Part shown: in pieces, positions 1 to 9,530 of the stretch
How the letters are laid out: each line of letters opens with the position of its first letter
Numbering within the stretch: the stretch's first letter is position 1
From: Trachythela sp. YZ-2020
Taxonomy: Eukaryota > Cnidaria > Anthozoa > Malacalcyonacea > Clavulariidae
Length of the DNA: 64,000 bases
Reading direction: 5' to 3'
Assembly: GCA_016169945.1 (NCBI GenBank)
Contig: JADLSH010000158.1
Coordinates: 531,001-595,000 of the forward strand
The notes under the pieces: generated by a model
Told to the model about the DNA's origin: nothing
The model's input: only the letters and a program-made list of their open reading frames with translations
The model's database searches: none
Translations under genes and position numbers: made by a program

Positions 1-525
1 ATCACTGCATGGCTGAAAATATCCTTCGACAATGTCGAACGGATGATTATCCAGTTTGTTTATCTCCATAATGTCAGTTTCTCCTGCAGGAATTCTTCCT
101 TTTCCCAAAACATACACGGTCACACAAGGCATATCTTGCTCAATGGAATTTTTTACTTTGTAGGACGCTTGAATTGCTGTGACGTTTAATCTGTTTTCGA
201 AGAGGTGGAGATTCTCCTCTATTGTCTTAGTTAATTTGCTTAACGCTTTCTCACTCCTTTTTTCACACGCGTGGAGTAGGGTAACAATCTTAGGAAGTGG
301 CCGTCGTTGAAGGTCAACAAATTGATAATCAGCAAACATTTCACTCGCGGCTTGTTTAACGTCATTCGGAATTCCTTTGCCATCAGTATCCACGTATAAA
401 TACATAGTTAAAGATTTCTCCTGGGTTACTTCGCTCTCATTTTCATACGGGATAGCCCTAACACAGCAGGGATTAGCAGCAGTAAATCGCAAAGCCAATG
501 ACCTGGCTTTCACGATGTGGTACAT
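1..525 (-). CDS. Partial uncharacterised protein exon, open at the left edge
   Basis: An uninterrupted frame of 175 codons runs from an ATG at 525 to the first base of the window with no stop. An in-frame TAG lies just upstream of the ATG, and a splice-acceptor-like TATAG precedes GATATG, so 525 is either the start codon or lies just inside an exon beginning at 528. The peptide has an amphipathic helical stretch rich in Lys and Glu in its middle. It ends with a segment containing VTVYVLGKGRIPAGE, followed by FDIVEGYF. That last part recalls the strand-turn pattern of a trypsin-like fold seen in uncharacterised cnidarian proteins, but this is only an impression. Codon use and the absence of stops support a real exon. 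It is the only non-transposon-looking coding sequence in the first 60 kb. Function is not assigned. Confidence 0.5.
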   Translation of the reverse strand, partial: MYHIVKARSLALRFTAANPCCVRAIPYENESEVTQEKSLTMYLYVDTDGKGIPNDVKQAASEMFADYQFVDLQRRPLPKIVTLLHACEKRSEKALSKLTKTIEENLHLFENRLNVTAIQASYKVKNSIEQDMPCVTVYVLGKGRIPAGETDIMEINKLDNHPFDIVEGYFQPCSD

Positions 526-710
526 ATCCTATAAGTTATGAAAAGACAAAGAGAAAAAATGGTTTTATAATTTGTATACATTCTCTTCATTAATATAATT
601 TTAGTAAGCTATTTAGTAAGTTTTACTCGTTTCTGATTGGCTAAAGACATCTAATTGTACAAATACGGGAAACTTCCTTTCGACCAATCAAAACACTTGT
701 TTCGATCATA

Positions 711-1315
711 ACAAATTGAGGGTTGCTTCGCGTCTGCCTAAAAGATATAAACAAAATCTCGACGTTTCGAGCTAAAGCCCTTCGTCAGGAGAAATTAGTA
801 GACAGATAAACACATTACATCAGCTTTTATAGCAACGCTATAAAAGCTGTCACGTGAACAAAATATTAACCAATGAAAATAAAGTCATAACAATCATAAC
901 AAAATAGAATTAGTATGTAAAGATATAGACTGCGGCAAGGCTTCGGCCCGATTATAGGGTCGAAGGCCTGCGCACAGGCGTTACACTTATCAAAGCGCTA
1001 TAAATGTCGTACAAGGGAAGGGAAGAGGGGATATAGAGGAAAGTATATAAGAAGTATTTAAGAGAAAAGAATGAGCTAGATGAAGGAGAGGCGCTCATTG
1101 ATACCATCAGGCTGAATGGTGCCAAGTTTAAAAATGAGACGCTTTTCTTGCTTCCGACGGGTATCATATCATTTCCACCAATAATGGGATGAATGGCGCA
1201 TATTTTCATATCAGAAAAGGAGTGGTTGGCACTGTTGAAGTGCCTAGCAACCGGTTTGTTGTGCACATTGTTCTTAACATTACGCAAGTGCTCAGCAAAC
1301 CTATCGCCTAAACGT
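711..1315 (-). repeat. Left inverted arm of the Penelope-like element
   Basis: This 605-bp segment is the reverse complement, with scattered mismatches, of 2458-3062. It includes an antisense copy of the GIY-YIG C-terminal coding region and of the 3' non-coding tail with its hammerhead-like motif. The match stops abruptly at 1315, where the truncated reverse transcriptase frame begins, so 1315/1316 is a recombination or template-switch junction. Confidence 0.85.
757..792 (-). ncRNA. Hammerhead-like ribozyme motif, minus-strand copy
   Basis: Read on the minus strand, the segment shows flanks TCTC and GAGA (stem I), the CTGACGA core, a short GGGC/GCTC stem II with loop TTTA, then GAAAC and a GTC cleavage triplet. 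It is the inverted-arm copy of the motif at 2979-3014. Minimal hammerheads with a nearly absent stem III are established in Penelope-like elements. Here one additional A lies between the core and stem II, so activity is not assured. Confidence 0.55.
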
Positions 1316-2692
1316 GGATGTCAATTCACCATGGATGTCAAATCACTTTACACTGTCATCCCGCATCAAGACGGCCTTCAAGCACTAAAATACTTTTTAG
1401 ACCAAAGGGTAATTCAGGATCCATCTACCACCACCTTGGTACGCTTGGCAGAGTTAGCCCTCACCTTGAACAATTTCTCGTTTGATGGTGAGCATTACCA
1501 ACAAATAAGTGGTGTGGCCATGGGTACCAAAATGGGACCCAACTATGCCAATTTGTTTGTTGGTTATGTGGAAAAACAAATCTTCGAACAATACACTGGT
1601 CCCTCACCTGACTTCTATCGCCGGTTCATTGATGATTGCTTAGGCACTGCATCATGCTCGCGTGCTGATCTGAATTGCTTCATTAACTTTGTTAATGATT
1701 TCCATCCAGCACTTCAGTTCACATGGGAGATCAGTGAGACCAGTGTATCATTCCTAGACATTCTCATTTCTATCAATGGTAATAGGCTGAGCACATCTGT
1801 CTTTTACAAGCCTACTGACTCCCACAGCTATCTTCTCTTCTCATCCTGTCATCCTAAGCACACTAAAACTGCTATCCCTTACTCTCAATTCTTACGTCTT
1901 CGTCGCCTCTGCAGTGAAGACGACGACTTCGATGCCAAATGTTCAGAAATGAGAAGCTTTTTTGTGAATCGTGGTTATCCTTCCCACCTTTTAGATACTG
2001 CCCTTAACAAGGCCTCCCTTATACCCCGTTCAGACACCTTAAGAGAACCTTCGGTTGCAATTTCTAATCAAAAAGTACCTTTAGTTTTAACCTTTCATCC
2101 CTTCAATTTTAAAGTAAGGGACATCATTTGCCGGAATTTTAATCGACTTAAAAATGACCCTGCAACGTCTTCCATTTTCTCCGAGACCCCACTAGTCTCT
2201 TTTCGACACAGTAAAAACATCCGGGAAACCCTAGTGCACAGCTCACTGCGACAGGACTCTGTGTCACCAGCTGGCACAGCTGTTTCCTGTGGTCGTGCTA
2301 AGTGCTACACTTGTAAGCATTTAAACCTCGCCACCTGTATTTCGGCTCCAAAATCTCAGTTTGTCATCAAGCACAGTTTCACGTGCATCTCCTCCAACCT
2401 CGTTTACTGCATCTCTTGCAGCAAATGTGGCTTGCTCTACATCGGAGAAACTGGAAGACGTTTAGGCGATAGGTTTGCTGAGCACTTGCGTGATGTTAAG
2501 AACAATGTGCACAACAAACCGGTTTCTAGGCACTTCAACAGTACCAACCACTCGTTTTCTGATATGAAAATATGCGCCATTCATCACATTATTGGTGGCA
2601 ATGATACCCGTCGGAACCAAGAAAAGCGTCTCATTTTTAAACTTGGCACCATTCAGCCTGATGGTATCAATCAGCGCCTCTCCTTCATCTAG
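1193..2692 (+). CDS. Penelope-like reverse transcriptase with GIY-YIG endonuclease, N-terminally truncated
   Basis: This 499-residue frame encodes a retroelement polymerase that primes at chromosome nicks and has a C-terminal homing-type nuclease. Visible are motif A (FTMDVKSLY, Asp about residue 48), motif B (GVAMGTKMGP, about 105), the catalytic FIDD (about 145) and a WEISETSVSFLDI segment typical of Penelope-like enzymes. A Cys-rich linker (CGRAKCYTC) follows, then a GIY-YIG domain with LLYIGETGRRLGDRF. The family is usually about 800 residues, so roughly 250 N-terminal residues are missing. The first 40 or so residues come from the antisense inverted arm and are not original protein, so the true remnant starts near 1316. 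The remaining frame is uninterrupted, implying a fairly recent insertion. Confidence 0.87.
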   Translation: MAHIFISEKEWLALLKCLATGLLCTLFLTLRKCSANLSPKRGCQFTMDVKSLYTVIPHQDGLQALKYFLDQRVIQDPSTTTLVRLAELALTLNNFSFDGEHYQQISGVAMGTKMGPNYANLFVGYVEKQIFEQYTGPSPDFYRRFIDDCLGTASCSRADLNCFINFVNDFHPALQFTWEISETSVSFLDILISINGNRLSTSVFYKPTDSHSYLLFSSCHPKHTKTAIPYSQFLRLRRLCSEDDDFDAKCSEMRSFFVNRGYPSHLLDTALNKASLIPRSDTLREPSVAISNQKVPLVLTFHPFNFKVRDIICRNFNRLKNDPATSSIFSETPLVSFRHSKNIRETLVHSSLRQDSVSPAGTAVSCGRAKCYTCKHLNLATCISAPKSQFVIKHSFTCISSNLVYCISCSKCGLLYIGETGRRLGDRFAEHLRDVKNNVHNKPVSRHFNSTNHSFSDMKICAIHHIIGGNDTRRNQEKRLIFKLGTIQPDGINQRLSFI

Positions 2693-2978
2693 CTCATTCT
2701 TTTCTCTTAAATACTTCTTATATACTTTCCTCTATATCCCCTCTTCCCTTCCCTTGTACGACATTTATAGCGCTTTGATAAGTGTAACGCCTGTGCGCAG
2801 GCCTTCGACCCTATAATCGGGCCGAAGCCTGCACGCAGTCTATATCTTTACATATTAATTCTATTTTGTTATGATTGTTATGACTACTTTATTTTCATTG
2901 GTTAATATTTTGTTCACATGACAGCTTTTATAGCGTTGCTATAAAAGCTGATGTAATGTGTTTATCTGTCTACTAATT

Positions 2979-3014
2979 TCTCCTGACGAAGGGCTTTAGC
3001 TCGAAACGTCGAGA
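2979..3014 (+). ncRNA. Hammerhead-like ribozyme motif in the Penelope-like 3' arm
   Basis: Stem I is TCTC (2979-2982) against GAGA (3011-3014). The core CTGACGA is at 2983-2989. Stem II is GGGC (2991-2994) against GCTC (2999-3002) with loop TTTA, and GAAAC leads into the GTC cleavage triplet (3008-3010). Stem III would be only 1-2 bp, as in the dimer-dependent hammerheads known from Penelope-like elements. One extra A (2990) interrupts the core/stem II join. It would process tandem transcripts of the element. Confidence 0.6.
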
Positions 3015-3365
3015 TTTTGTTTATATCTTTTAGGCACACGCGAGGCAACACTCAATTTGTTATATATGTCCGTGGCCGACGCTGAATTAAAGTCTACGAT
3101 ATCCTGTTTCGATCATAGGTTTCTATCCCCTGGTTGCTATGCTCTGGCGTCATATGGCGTCATGTGCCGACGTGATTTCGAAACGACTTCATACAAAACA
3201 CACAAAAATTTATGAAAAAATAAATCCTTGGATTGAAATCAGAGGAATCAGGTAAAATACACACATTTCTAGAAATGCGTCGCTGGGATAAGCGTTTAAT
3301 CGGTTTGTTCTAAAAATACTTGCAATTAAAAAGACGATGTAACTTCTATACTGTCTGTGTTGACG

Positions 3366-3611
3366 GGGTTTCTTCTACGAAAGACTACTTTTGTCACGTG
3401 AGAAAAACTTTAACATATTGAGACACATGACCGAAGTTTCAAAACCCTGTCACTATATATTAACTATGTTAGCACATAGTTAATATATACTGACAGGGTT
3501 TGGAAGTCCGGCAAACTTCAAAGGGACACGTGACCTTTTTTCAACTATGTTGAAGTTTTCGTCACGTGACAAAAGTAGGGCACAAATGTGTGATTTTATA
3601 GTAGAAATCCC
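3366..3611. repeat. Imperfect palindromic MITE-like element
   Basis: About 245 bp fold into a long imperfect hairpin. The centre (3440-3502) is nearly perfect around a TTAGC loop, and the outer parts pair over CTACTTTTGTCACGTGA-like segments and GGGTTTCTTCTAC/GTAGAAATCCC ends. No coding capacity is visible. The rest of 3118-4960 holds no gene I can support; two short direct and inverted repeats are listed separately. Confidence 0.6.
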
Positions 3612-4960
3612 TATTAACGTTTCGAATATCTTCAATTTTTTAACGCGATGCTGAACTTATGAAAACTAGAGTATTTGTTCCTTCATATGCTATGTAAAAG
3701 TCATGTTTTAACCAACTTTCTAATCGCAAAGACCCATCTGGTTTCGCTGGTCATACTATATCGCGACGGGGCGTGAGCTATCATGTTACAACTTTGAGTC
3801 AAGGATAACAAGCGAAATATTCTAAAATACGCCTGGAATCTTTCAGATTATAGATTGGGTGAATATATTTATATTCTCAAAAGCTTTCATAGTTTTAAGT
3901 CTGCAGAGTTCGTAGAAAATGGAAGATCGAAACATTTAGACGTTCTCGAAACGGATATTTATTGGCAAATGTCTGGTCAAGAAACGTATTGTCCTTTCGC
4001 TTTGCTTGACCAGAAATCATTGGTAATCCCAGCTCCAGGATTGCTTAACCAGAAGTCAAATTATTTAGCATAAGCAAGGACAACAGGTACTTAATCAGGA
4101 TTACCATTAATACTTAAGCTAATAATTAATAACTAAAGCCATGCTCTTGATAAAATTGCAAAACACTTCACAAATAGATAAACTACTTTTTCCAAGAAAT
4201 CCAATATCTTTGCATAAAATATTTTGTAAACAATCATGTTGTTTGATTATAGTCTCACTGTTAGTTCAATAAACACTTCTTTACCACAGCCTAGTATAAA
4301 ACTACCAACCTTTTGTTCTTATGGGCAATTACATGTATGTCATGATTTGCTAAACTTCAAAATTGGGAATTCCCAACTACTTTGCACAAAACTATCGGAT
4401 CAATTGAAGTTAACAACTCCCCTACGCCAATGGGGTCGTATACTTCAATAACAAATATTCGGATTGAAGTATACGACACCCCCTTGTATTATATCGTTAA
4501 ATTTACGCGTTTATGTCTGTTTCAAAGGAATTTGTACGACTTCCCTTCTATTGTCTATGTCTCAGTTCATTGATATTTTGACCATGAAACAAATTCAAAA
4601 GACTTTCAACACGACCAATAATATGCGCTTGCAATTTTGTCTCCGTGTTTTGATCGCAAACTGCATCTTGTAAATATCTGTTTGATGACTCATTGCTGGA
4701 AAGGCATTATAAGAGGCCTTAAAATGTTTGGCGAGCATACTGCAACAGTATTCCACCGATGAAATATGTCTCCACGACGAACTGCGAGAAGTAATCTTTG
4801 GCAATCGCTCTGGAGTACCCAATGTGAGAAGACAAAGATAAACAAAACCGGTTCCTTTAGGAACCACCAAATACATAAAAAGAAGCTAAACGAAATTCTC
4901 GATATAAAAAGCATGAATAATAATCATGAATCATGACAAAAAGCTATTTTTTTGGGTGGG
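3612..4960. other. Gene-less spacer
   Basis: No coding frame with domain support, RNA gene or complete element was seen here. The only structure is the small hairpin at 4435-4477. The sequence is AT-rich and low in obvious repeats. Confidence 0.5.
4435..4477. repeat. Short hairpin of the GTATACTTCAAT repeat family
   Basis: GTCGTATACTTCAAT and its inverted copy ATTGAAGTATACGAC flank a 13-base loop. The same 12-15 base sequence recurs at about 4965-4980, 33735-33746 and 33801-33812, always beside a run of C or G, so these are probably ends of one small element family. Confidence 0.55.
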
Positions 4961-5095
4961 GGGTCGTATACTTCAATGGCCATTGAACACTGATCTAATA
5001 GTAGACTGGATATAGCTTCTATAGGTGGCAAAAGTGAAGGGTCGTCACTTGTTTCCATCTACCAAACTGACGTTACGTAATTTTTTCAACTTTGT
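4960..5095 (-). repeat. Dispersed repeat copy related to 31120-31170 and 33680-33750
   Basis: On the minus strand this copy runs continuously from ACGTAACGTCAGTTTG through GGAAACAAGTGA and TTCACTTTTGCCACC to GAAGTATACGACCCC. The same parts occur near 31.13-31.16 kb and 33.68-33.75 kb but are separated there by 2.5 kb of fold-back and MITE sequence. This copy therefore looks like an uninterrupted version of that target. Confidence 0.55.
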
Positions 5096-5119
5096 GCTGT
5101 CACAGTTGAAACTTAGGAA

Positions 5120-6260
5120 AGGGACCAGACCCAGTTGCTAAGCAACGCCCCCATAATACGAAATTAGCAAAGGGACCAGACCCAGTTGCTAAGCTATGCT
5201 GCCACTTTTGAAAATTAGCAAAGGGACAAGACCCAGTTGCTAAGCTAGGCTGCCACAATTGAAATTAGCAAAGGGACCAGATTCAGTTGCTAAACTATGC
5301 TGCCACCACTGAAAATTAGCAAAGGGACAAGACCCAGTTGCTAAGCTATGCTGCCACCATTGAAAATTAGCAAAGGGACCAGACCCAGTTGCTAAGCTAT
5401 GCTGCCACCATTGAGAATTAGCAAAGGGACAAGACCCAGTTGCTAAGCTATGCTGCCACAATTGAAATTAGCAAAGGGACAAGACCCAGTTGCTAAGCTA
5501 TGCTGCCACCATTGAAAATTAGCAAAGGGACCAGACCCAGTTGCTAAGCTATGCTGCCACAAATGAAATTAGCAAAGGGACCAGACCCAGTTGCTGCCAC
5601 CATTGAAAATTAGCAAAGGGACCAGACCCAGTTGCTACGCTATGCTGCCACAAATGAAATAAGCAAAGGGACCAGACCCAGTTGCTAAGCTATGCCACCA
5701 TAATTCACAATTAACAAAGGGACAAGACCCAGTTGCGAAGCTATGCTGCCACAATTGAAAATTAGCAAAGGGACCAGACCCAGTTGCTAAGCTATGCCGC
5801 CATAATTCACAATTAGCAATGCCGATGGGACCAGACCCGGTTGCTAAGCTGTGCCGCCATAATTCACGATTAGCCACGGGACAAGACCCATTTGCTAGGC
5901 TATACCGCCACCATTGAAAATTTGCAAAGGGACAAGACCCAGTTGCTGAGCTATGCTGCCATCATGCAAAATTTGCAAAAGGGCAAGACCCCATTCCCAC
6001 GGTATGCCGCCCCAATTGAAAATTAGCAAGGGGACCAGACCCAAAGCAAAGCTATGCCGCCATAAATCATAATTAGCCAGAGGAACCAGACCCAGTTGCT
6101 AAGCTATGCTGCGAAATTGAATTAGCAAAGGGATAAGACCCGGGTGATTAGCAAAGGGATAAGACCCAGTTGCTAAGCTATGCCGCCATAATGCAATGTT
6201 AGCGACGGTACACGCCCCAATTATTAGGTTTTGCCGCTACCTCCAAATTTACCAAGGGAC
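5120..6260. repeat. 51-bp tandem minisatellite
   Basis: A unit of 51 bp, containing GGGACCAGACCCAGTTGCTA and GCTATGCTGCCACC, is repeated about 22 times, becoming more diverged toward the right end. Because 51 is a multiple of three, stop-free frames appear on both strands with a 17-residue period (WQHSLATGS on the minus strand). These are by-products of the repeat, not genes. There are no unique spacers, so it is not a CRISPR-like array. Confidence 0.88.
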
Positions 6261-6386
6261 AAGGCCCGAGTGCTAAGATATGCCACCATGTTGAAAGTCG
6301 CAAATGAGCAAAACCCCGCCACCCCAATAATCAAACTTACACTTGCAGGCCACCACAAGATAGAACAAAACAATATATTACTAATA

Positions 6387-6501
6387 TTATGTGACTTGAT
6401 TACAAACTATACGTGCAGGAACCGTTTCTAAAATATGGCAAGGAGTCTGTATGTACAATTGGTATGCGTTGCTGTACCACGTCCCTAATGTTTTAATTAG
6501 G
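6387..6501 (-). pseudogene. DIRS-like tyrosine recombinase, C-terminal piece with the catalytic Tyr
   Basis: The minus strand encodes LIKTLGTWYSNAYQLYIQTP and then about 16 more residues to a TAA (6387-6389). The AYQLYI segment is where the nucleophilic Tyr of this recombinase family lies. It continues exactly from the residues PDQ that end at 10049, so the 3.5-kb LINE in between interrupts the gene between the HxxR box and the Tyr. Confidence 0.75.
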
Positions 6502-6734
6502 TGGTTATTATTATTATTATTCATCTTTTTACAGGTTAACTTGTTCAGCTATTACAATAAATGCTGTTATCCTACAAGGACCTGTGCCTACATGTAATAA
6601 GAATAATAAACTATTTGCTATAAAAGTTAGAAAAGTTAAAAGTTAAAAATTATTACTAGATAGTCCAAGATTAAAATAGATAAAAGGTAAAATATTGGTT
6701 AAAATAGTGCATGTACTCTAAATATCTAACATTA

Positions 6735-9530
6735 TTAAGACATTAGATTTCTTTTAAATGTAACAATGGACTTTTCGGTTTTCATTTCTCGCGGTAGTTC
6801 ATTGAAAAGTTTACATCCTTGGAACCGAAAAGTCTTTCTTCCTGCTTCGGTTTTTATCCGCGGGATTATAAGGGAGCATCCATCTCCCCGAGTGTTCTTT
6901 CCATGATTGATGAATTTGAAGAAGTCATGGAACACAGGGGGAGAGACACATTGAATCGCCTTATGAACATCCAGGAGAGTCTGTTGATTGATTATTTCGG
7001 AGATCGATTTCCATTCAACTTCGCTCTGTTTTGATAGCACAATCTTTTTTCCTCTATCCTGGATTGATTGAAGTTTTTCGTTCAAATACACTGGCAGACC
7101 AAGATACACTGTCGGACAATATGTAATAAGTGGTTGTATCATATTTAGATAAACTCGTTCAGCTGCGTATGTAGTTAAGTTATGCCTTACTCGTTTGAGT
7201 AGCTTTAATCTGGCAGACATTTTGTTGTAAACAGAACGAATCTGTTCATGAAAAGTAAGGTGATGGTCAAATTCTACACCCAAGTACTTGTATTGCATGG
7301 TTTGATATACTTGTTCACCGTTGATCTGGATGTTGATAGAAGTGGAGGATTCTTTGCTCAATTTTTTTGCAGTCCCAAACAAGACACATTCAGTTTTTCC
7401 TTTCTTTAAATTTAATGTTAGATGATTTTCCGAGAACCAGTTTGCTATCTTATTCACTTCATCATTTAGTATAGACTCCAAATTGGAAACGTCCTTATGA
7501 CTAAAATATACCACTGCATCATCAGCATAGAGTAGAATCTTACATTCATTTAATTCTATGTGGAGATCATTTATAAGTAGGACAAAAAACAATGGTCCGA
7601 GGATTGAGCCCTGCGGCACCCCGTGGGTAATAAATTGTGCATCTGAGAGCGTTCCTTGAAAATCTATGATTTGGGCTCGTGCGAACAAGAAGCTTGCAAT
7701 CCAGTTATATTCTGAATCTTTAATACCATAAGCTGGCAGTTTGTCTAGAAGACGATTATGGTTTACGACATCAAATGCTTTACGTAGATCCATAAATACT
7801 GCCCCAGTCAATTGACTTTGATCCATACCCGTACGTATATCATCTATCAGGATCGTTATTGCATGTTTCGTTGACCGATTCTGACGGAAACCGTACTGAC
7901 AGTCATTAAAGAGATCATGTTCCTCCAAATACCGTGAGAGTCGTTTATACACGAGTCTCTCAAGAACCTTTGAAAACACCGGCAGCGTGGAAATAGGTCG
8001 GTAATTATCAAGCATAGTTTTTTCGCCAGATTTATAAACCGGGGTCACTCTTGCAATTTTTTCGGCATTAGGAAATTGACCACATTCGAGACTACGTCTT
8101 GCCAAGGGCACCAGTGGTATCGCAATCTCCTTGGCTGCTTCCTTGACAAGTTTGGGTGGGATGTTATCAATACCAGCGGGTTTAAATGGGTTTAATGTTT
8201 CTAGGATTTCGAGTACTTCCTTATAATGAATTTCTTCAAAGTAAAATTCATAGCCATTCGAGTTGACTTTTTTTGATATGCCTTTCATATCATTATACTG
8301 CCAGGTAGAATTGACGAGACTATACGAGGTTTTCAATAAGGAGGTTATGTTGGTAAAAAAGTCGCAGAAAATATTTGATATTTTTCTTTTATCTGTTACA
8401 ACTTCGTTTCCGACTTTAAACCGGGTACTTGATGTTGATTTATTCTTAACTGGGTAGCATTTCTTGATTTGTTTCCAGAATTTTTTGGGATTTAATTCAT
8501 TTTCATTAAGGATAGATCTCTCATAATTAGCCTTTTCCTTGCGTATAACATAGGTTGTAAGATTCCTCAGCTTTCGATAATGACTCCAATCTTCAGGGTT
8601 ATTTGACCGTTTTGCTTTTCGAAGCTGATAGTCACGTTCATACATATTTTTCTTGACATCTTTGGTAAGCCATGGACAATCTTTTCCTCGAACAATTCTT
8701 TCGATTATTGGAGCGTGCTTATTGATTATATTTGTGAAGACGGCTTTAAATCCATCCCAGGCAGTATTAAAATCATTATTCCCTATCACATCATTCCAAT
8801 TCTGGTTTCTTAACTCATTTATAAATGAGGTAGCAGAATATTGCTTGTAATTCCGAGCAAATATCTTTCTTGGTGTATATTTAGTACAGTTCATTTTCCT
8901 CGTTAGCCCGATAAGGTCATGGTCACTAAGACCATTGTTACAGACAAAGGATTGGAGAATATTCTCGACATGTGTTGTTAATACAACATCAATTAATGAG
9001 CTTGTTTGTGATGAGATCCTAGTCGGTTGGGTAATCACTTGTTTAAGACCGTTTATCTTCATAATATCTTTAAGATTCCTATTGTCCGTTTTCTTAGAGT
9101 AATCACAATTCAGATCACCTAGGAGAATAACCTCTTTGTTCTCTTGTAAAGCAGTCATTAACATTTCGTTAAATACTTCATTAAAACTCTCATTAAGATG
9201 CACTGATGAGTTTGGAGGTCGATATGTAAAACAGATGAGGATTGATCTTGAATATTTTATAAATAATTCAAGCCATATCGCTTCTACCGTCGGACTTTCT
9301 AGATATGTCCTTCGTTGAAAATTAAGATCATCGCGGATAAACACAGTCACCCCACCACCCGCTCCTGAAGTGCGATCACGACGTATGCTAGTATAGCCAT
9401 CAATTTGAATTTCAGTGTTTAAAACCGTCGCATTCAATTTACTCTCTGTTACACCAAAAACATGAATATTTTTATTGAGACTGCTAAACATATCTCGAAT
9501 CATATCAATCTTCGACTGAAGGCCATTCAC
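6735..9530 (-). CDS. LINE endonuclease/reverse transcriptase
   Basis: The 931-residue frame encodes the enzyme that nicks target DNA and copies LINE RNA in place. An APE-type endonuclease occupies about the first 215 residues (VTESKLN near the start, GGGVTVFIRDD, GDLNCDY, LSDHDLIG). A linker follows, then the reverse transcriptase: FMDLRKAFDVVNH (motif A), HGVPQGSILGP (motif B) and LLYADDAVVYF with the catalytic YADD. The C-terminal thumb is complete and ends near the 3' tail. The frame has no internal stop. Upstream, a second frame encodes a PHD finger. A one-base shift near 9555 separates them, and the conserved words HHNVNGLQSK show they were originally one protein. Confidence 0.93.
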   Translation of the reverse strand: MNGLQSKIDMIRDMFSSLNKNIHVFGVTESKLNATVLNTEIQIDGYTSIRRDRTSGAGGGVTVFIRDDLNFQRRTYLESPTVEAIWLELFIKYSRSILICFTYRPPNSSVHLNESFNEVFNEMLMTALQENKEVILLGDLNCDYSKKTDNRNLKDIMKINGLKQVITQPTRISSQTSSLIDVVLTTHVENILQSFVCNNGLSDHDLIGLTRKMNCTKYTPRKIFARNYKQYSATSFINELRNQNWNDVIGNNDFNTAWDGFKAVFTNIINKHAPIIERIVRGKDCPWLTKDVKKNMYERDYQLRKAKRSNNPEDWSHYRKLRNLTTYVIRKEKANYERSILNENELNPKKFWKQIKKCYPVKNKSTSSTRFKVGNEVVTDKRKISNIFCDFFTNITSLLKTSYSLVNSTWQYNDMKGISKKVNSNGYEFYFEEIHYKEVLEILETLNPFKPAGIDNIPPKLVKEAAKEIAIPLVPLARRSLECGQFPNAEKIARVTPVYKSGEKTMLDNYRPISTLPVFSKVLERLVYKRLSRYLEEHDLFNDCQYGFRQNRSTKHAITILIDDIRTGMDQSQLTGAVFMDLRKAFDVVNHNRLLDKLPAYGIKDSEYNWIASFLFARAQIIDFQGTLSDAQFITHGVPQGSILGPLFFVLLINDLHIELNECKILLYADDAVVYFSHKDVSNLESILNDEVNKIANWFSENHLTLNLKKGKTECVLFGTAKKLSKESSTSINIQINGEQVYQTMQYKYLGVEFDHHLTFHEQIRSVYNKMSARLKLLKRVRHNLTTYAAERVYLNMIQPLITYCPTVYLGLPVYLNEKLQSIQDRGKKIVLSKQSEVEWKSISEIINQQTLLDVHKAIQCVSPPVFHDFFKFINHGKNTRGDGCSLIIPRIKTEAGRKTFRFQGCKLFNELPREMKTEKSIVTFKRNLMS

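Larger units (their letters stand above)
711..3104 (+). mobile_element. Penelope-like element, truncated, with inverted terminal arms
   Basis: The element is bounded by a 13-bp direct repeat TGTTTCGATCATA at 698-710 and 3105-3117, read as the target site duplication. Inside lie a reverse transcriptase/GIY-YIG reading frame and two arms that are inverted copies of each other (711-1315 against 2458-3062). A 5'-truncated body carrying an inverted copy of its own 3' end is a known arrangement for Penelope-like elements. A tail of about 42 bp (3063-3104) is present only on the right. The element sits between the left-edge exon and an unremarkable spacer. Confidence 0.88.

Noticed and set aside
5240..5877. 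Stop-free minus-strand frames with repeated SLATGS peptides
   Set aside because: They follow the 51-bp tandem unit exactly and have no start context or non-repetitive part.
5120..6260. Array that might be read as CRISPR
   Set aside because: The whole 51-bp unit repeats without unique spacers, and the genome is clearly eukaryotic. The same holds for the 46-bp and 118-bp arrays.
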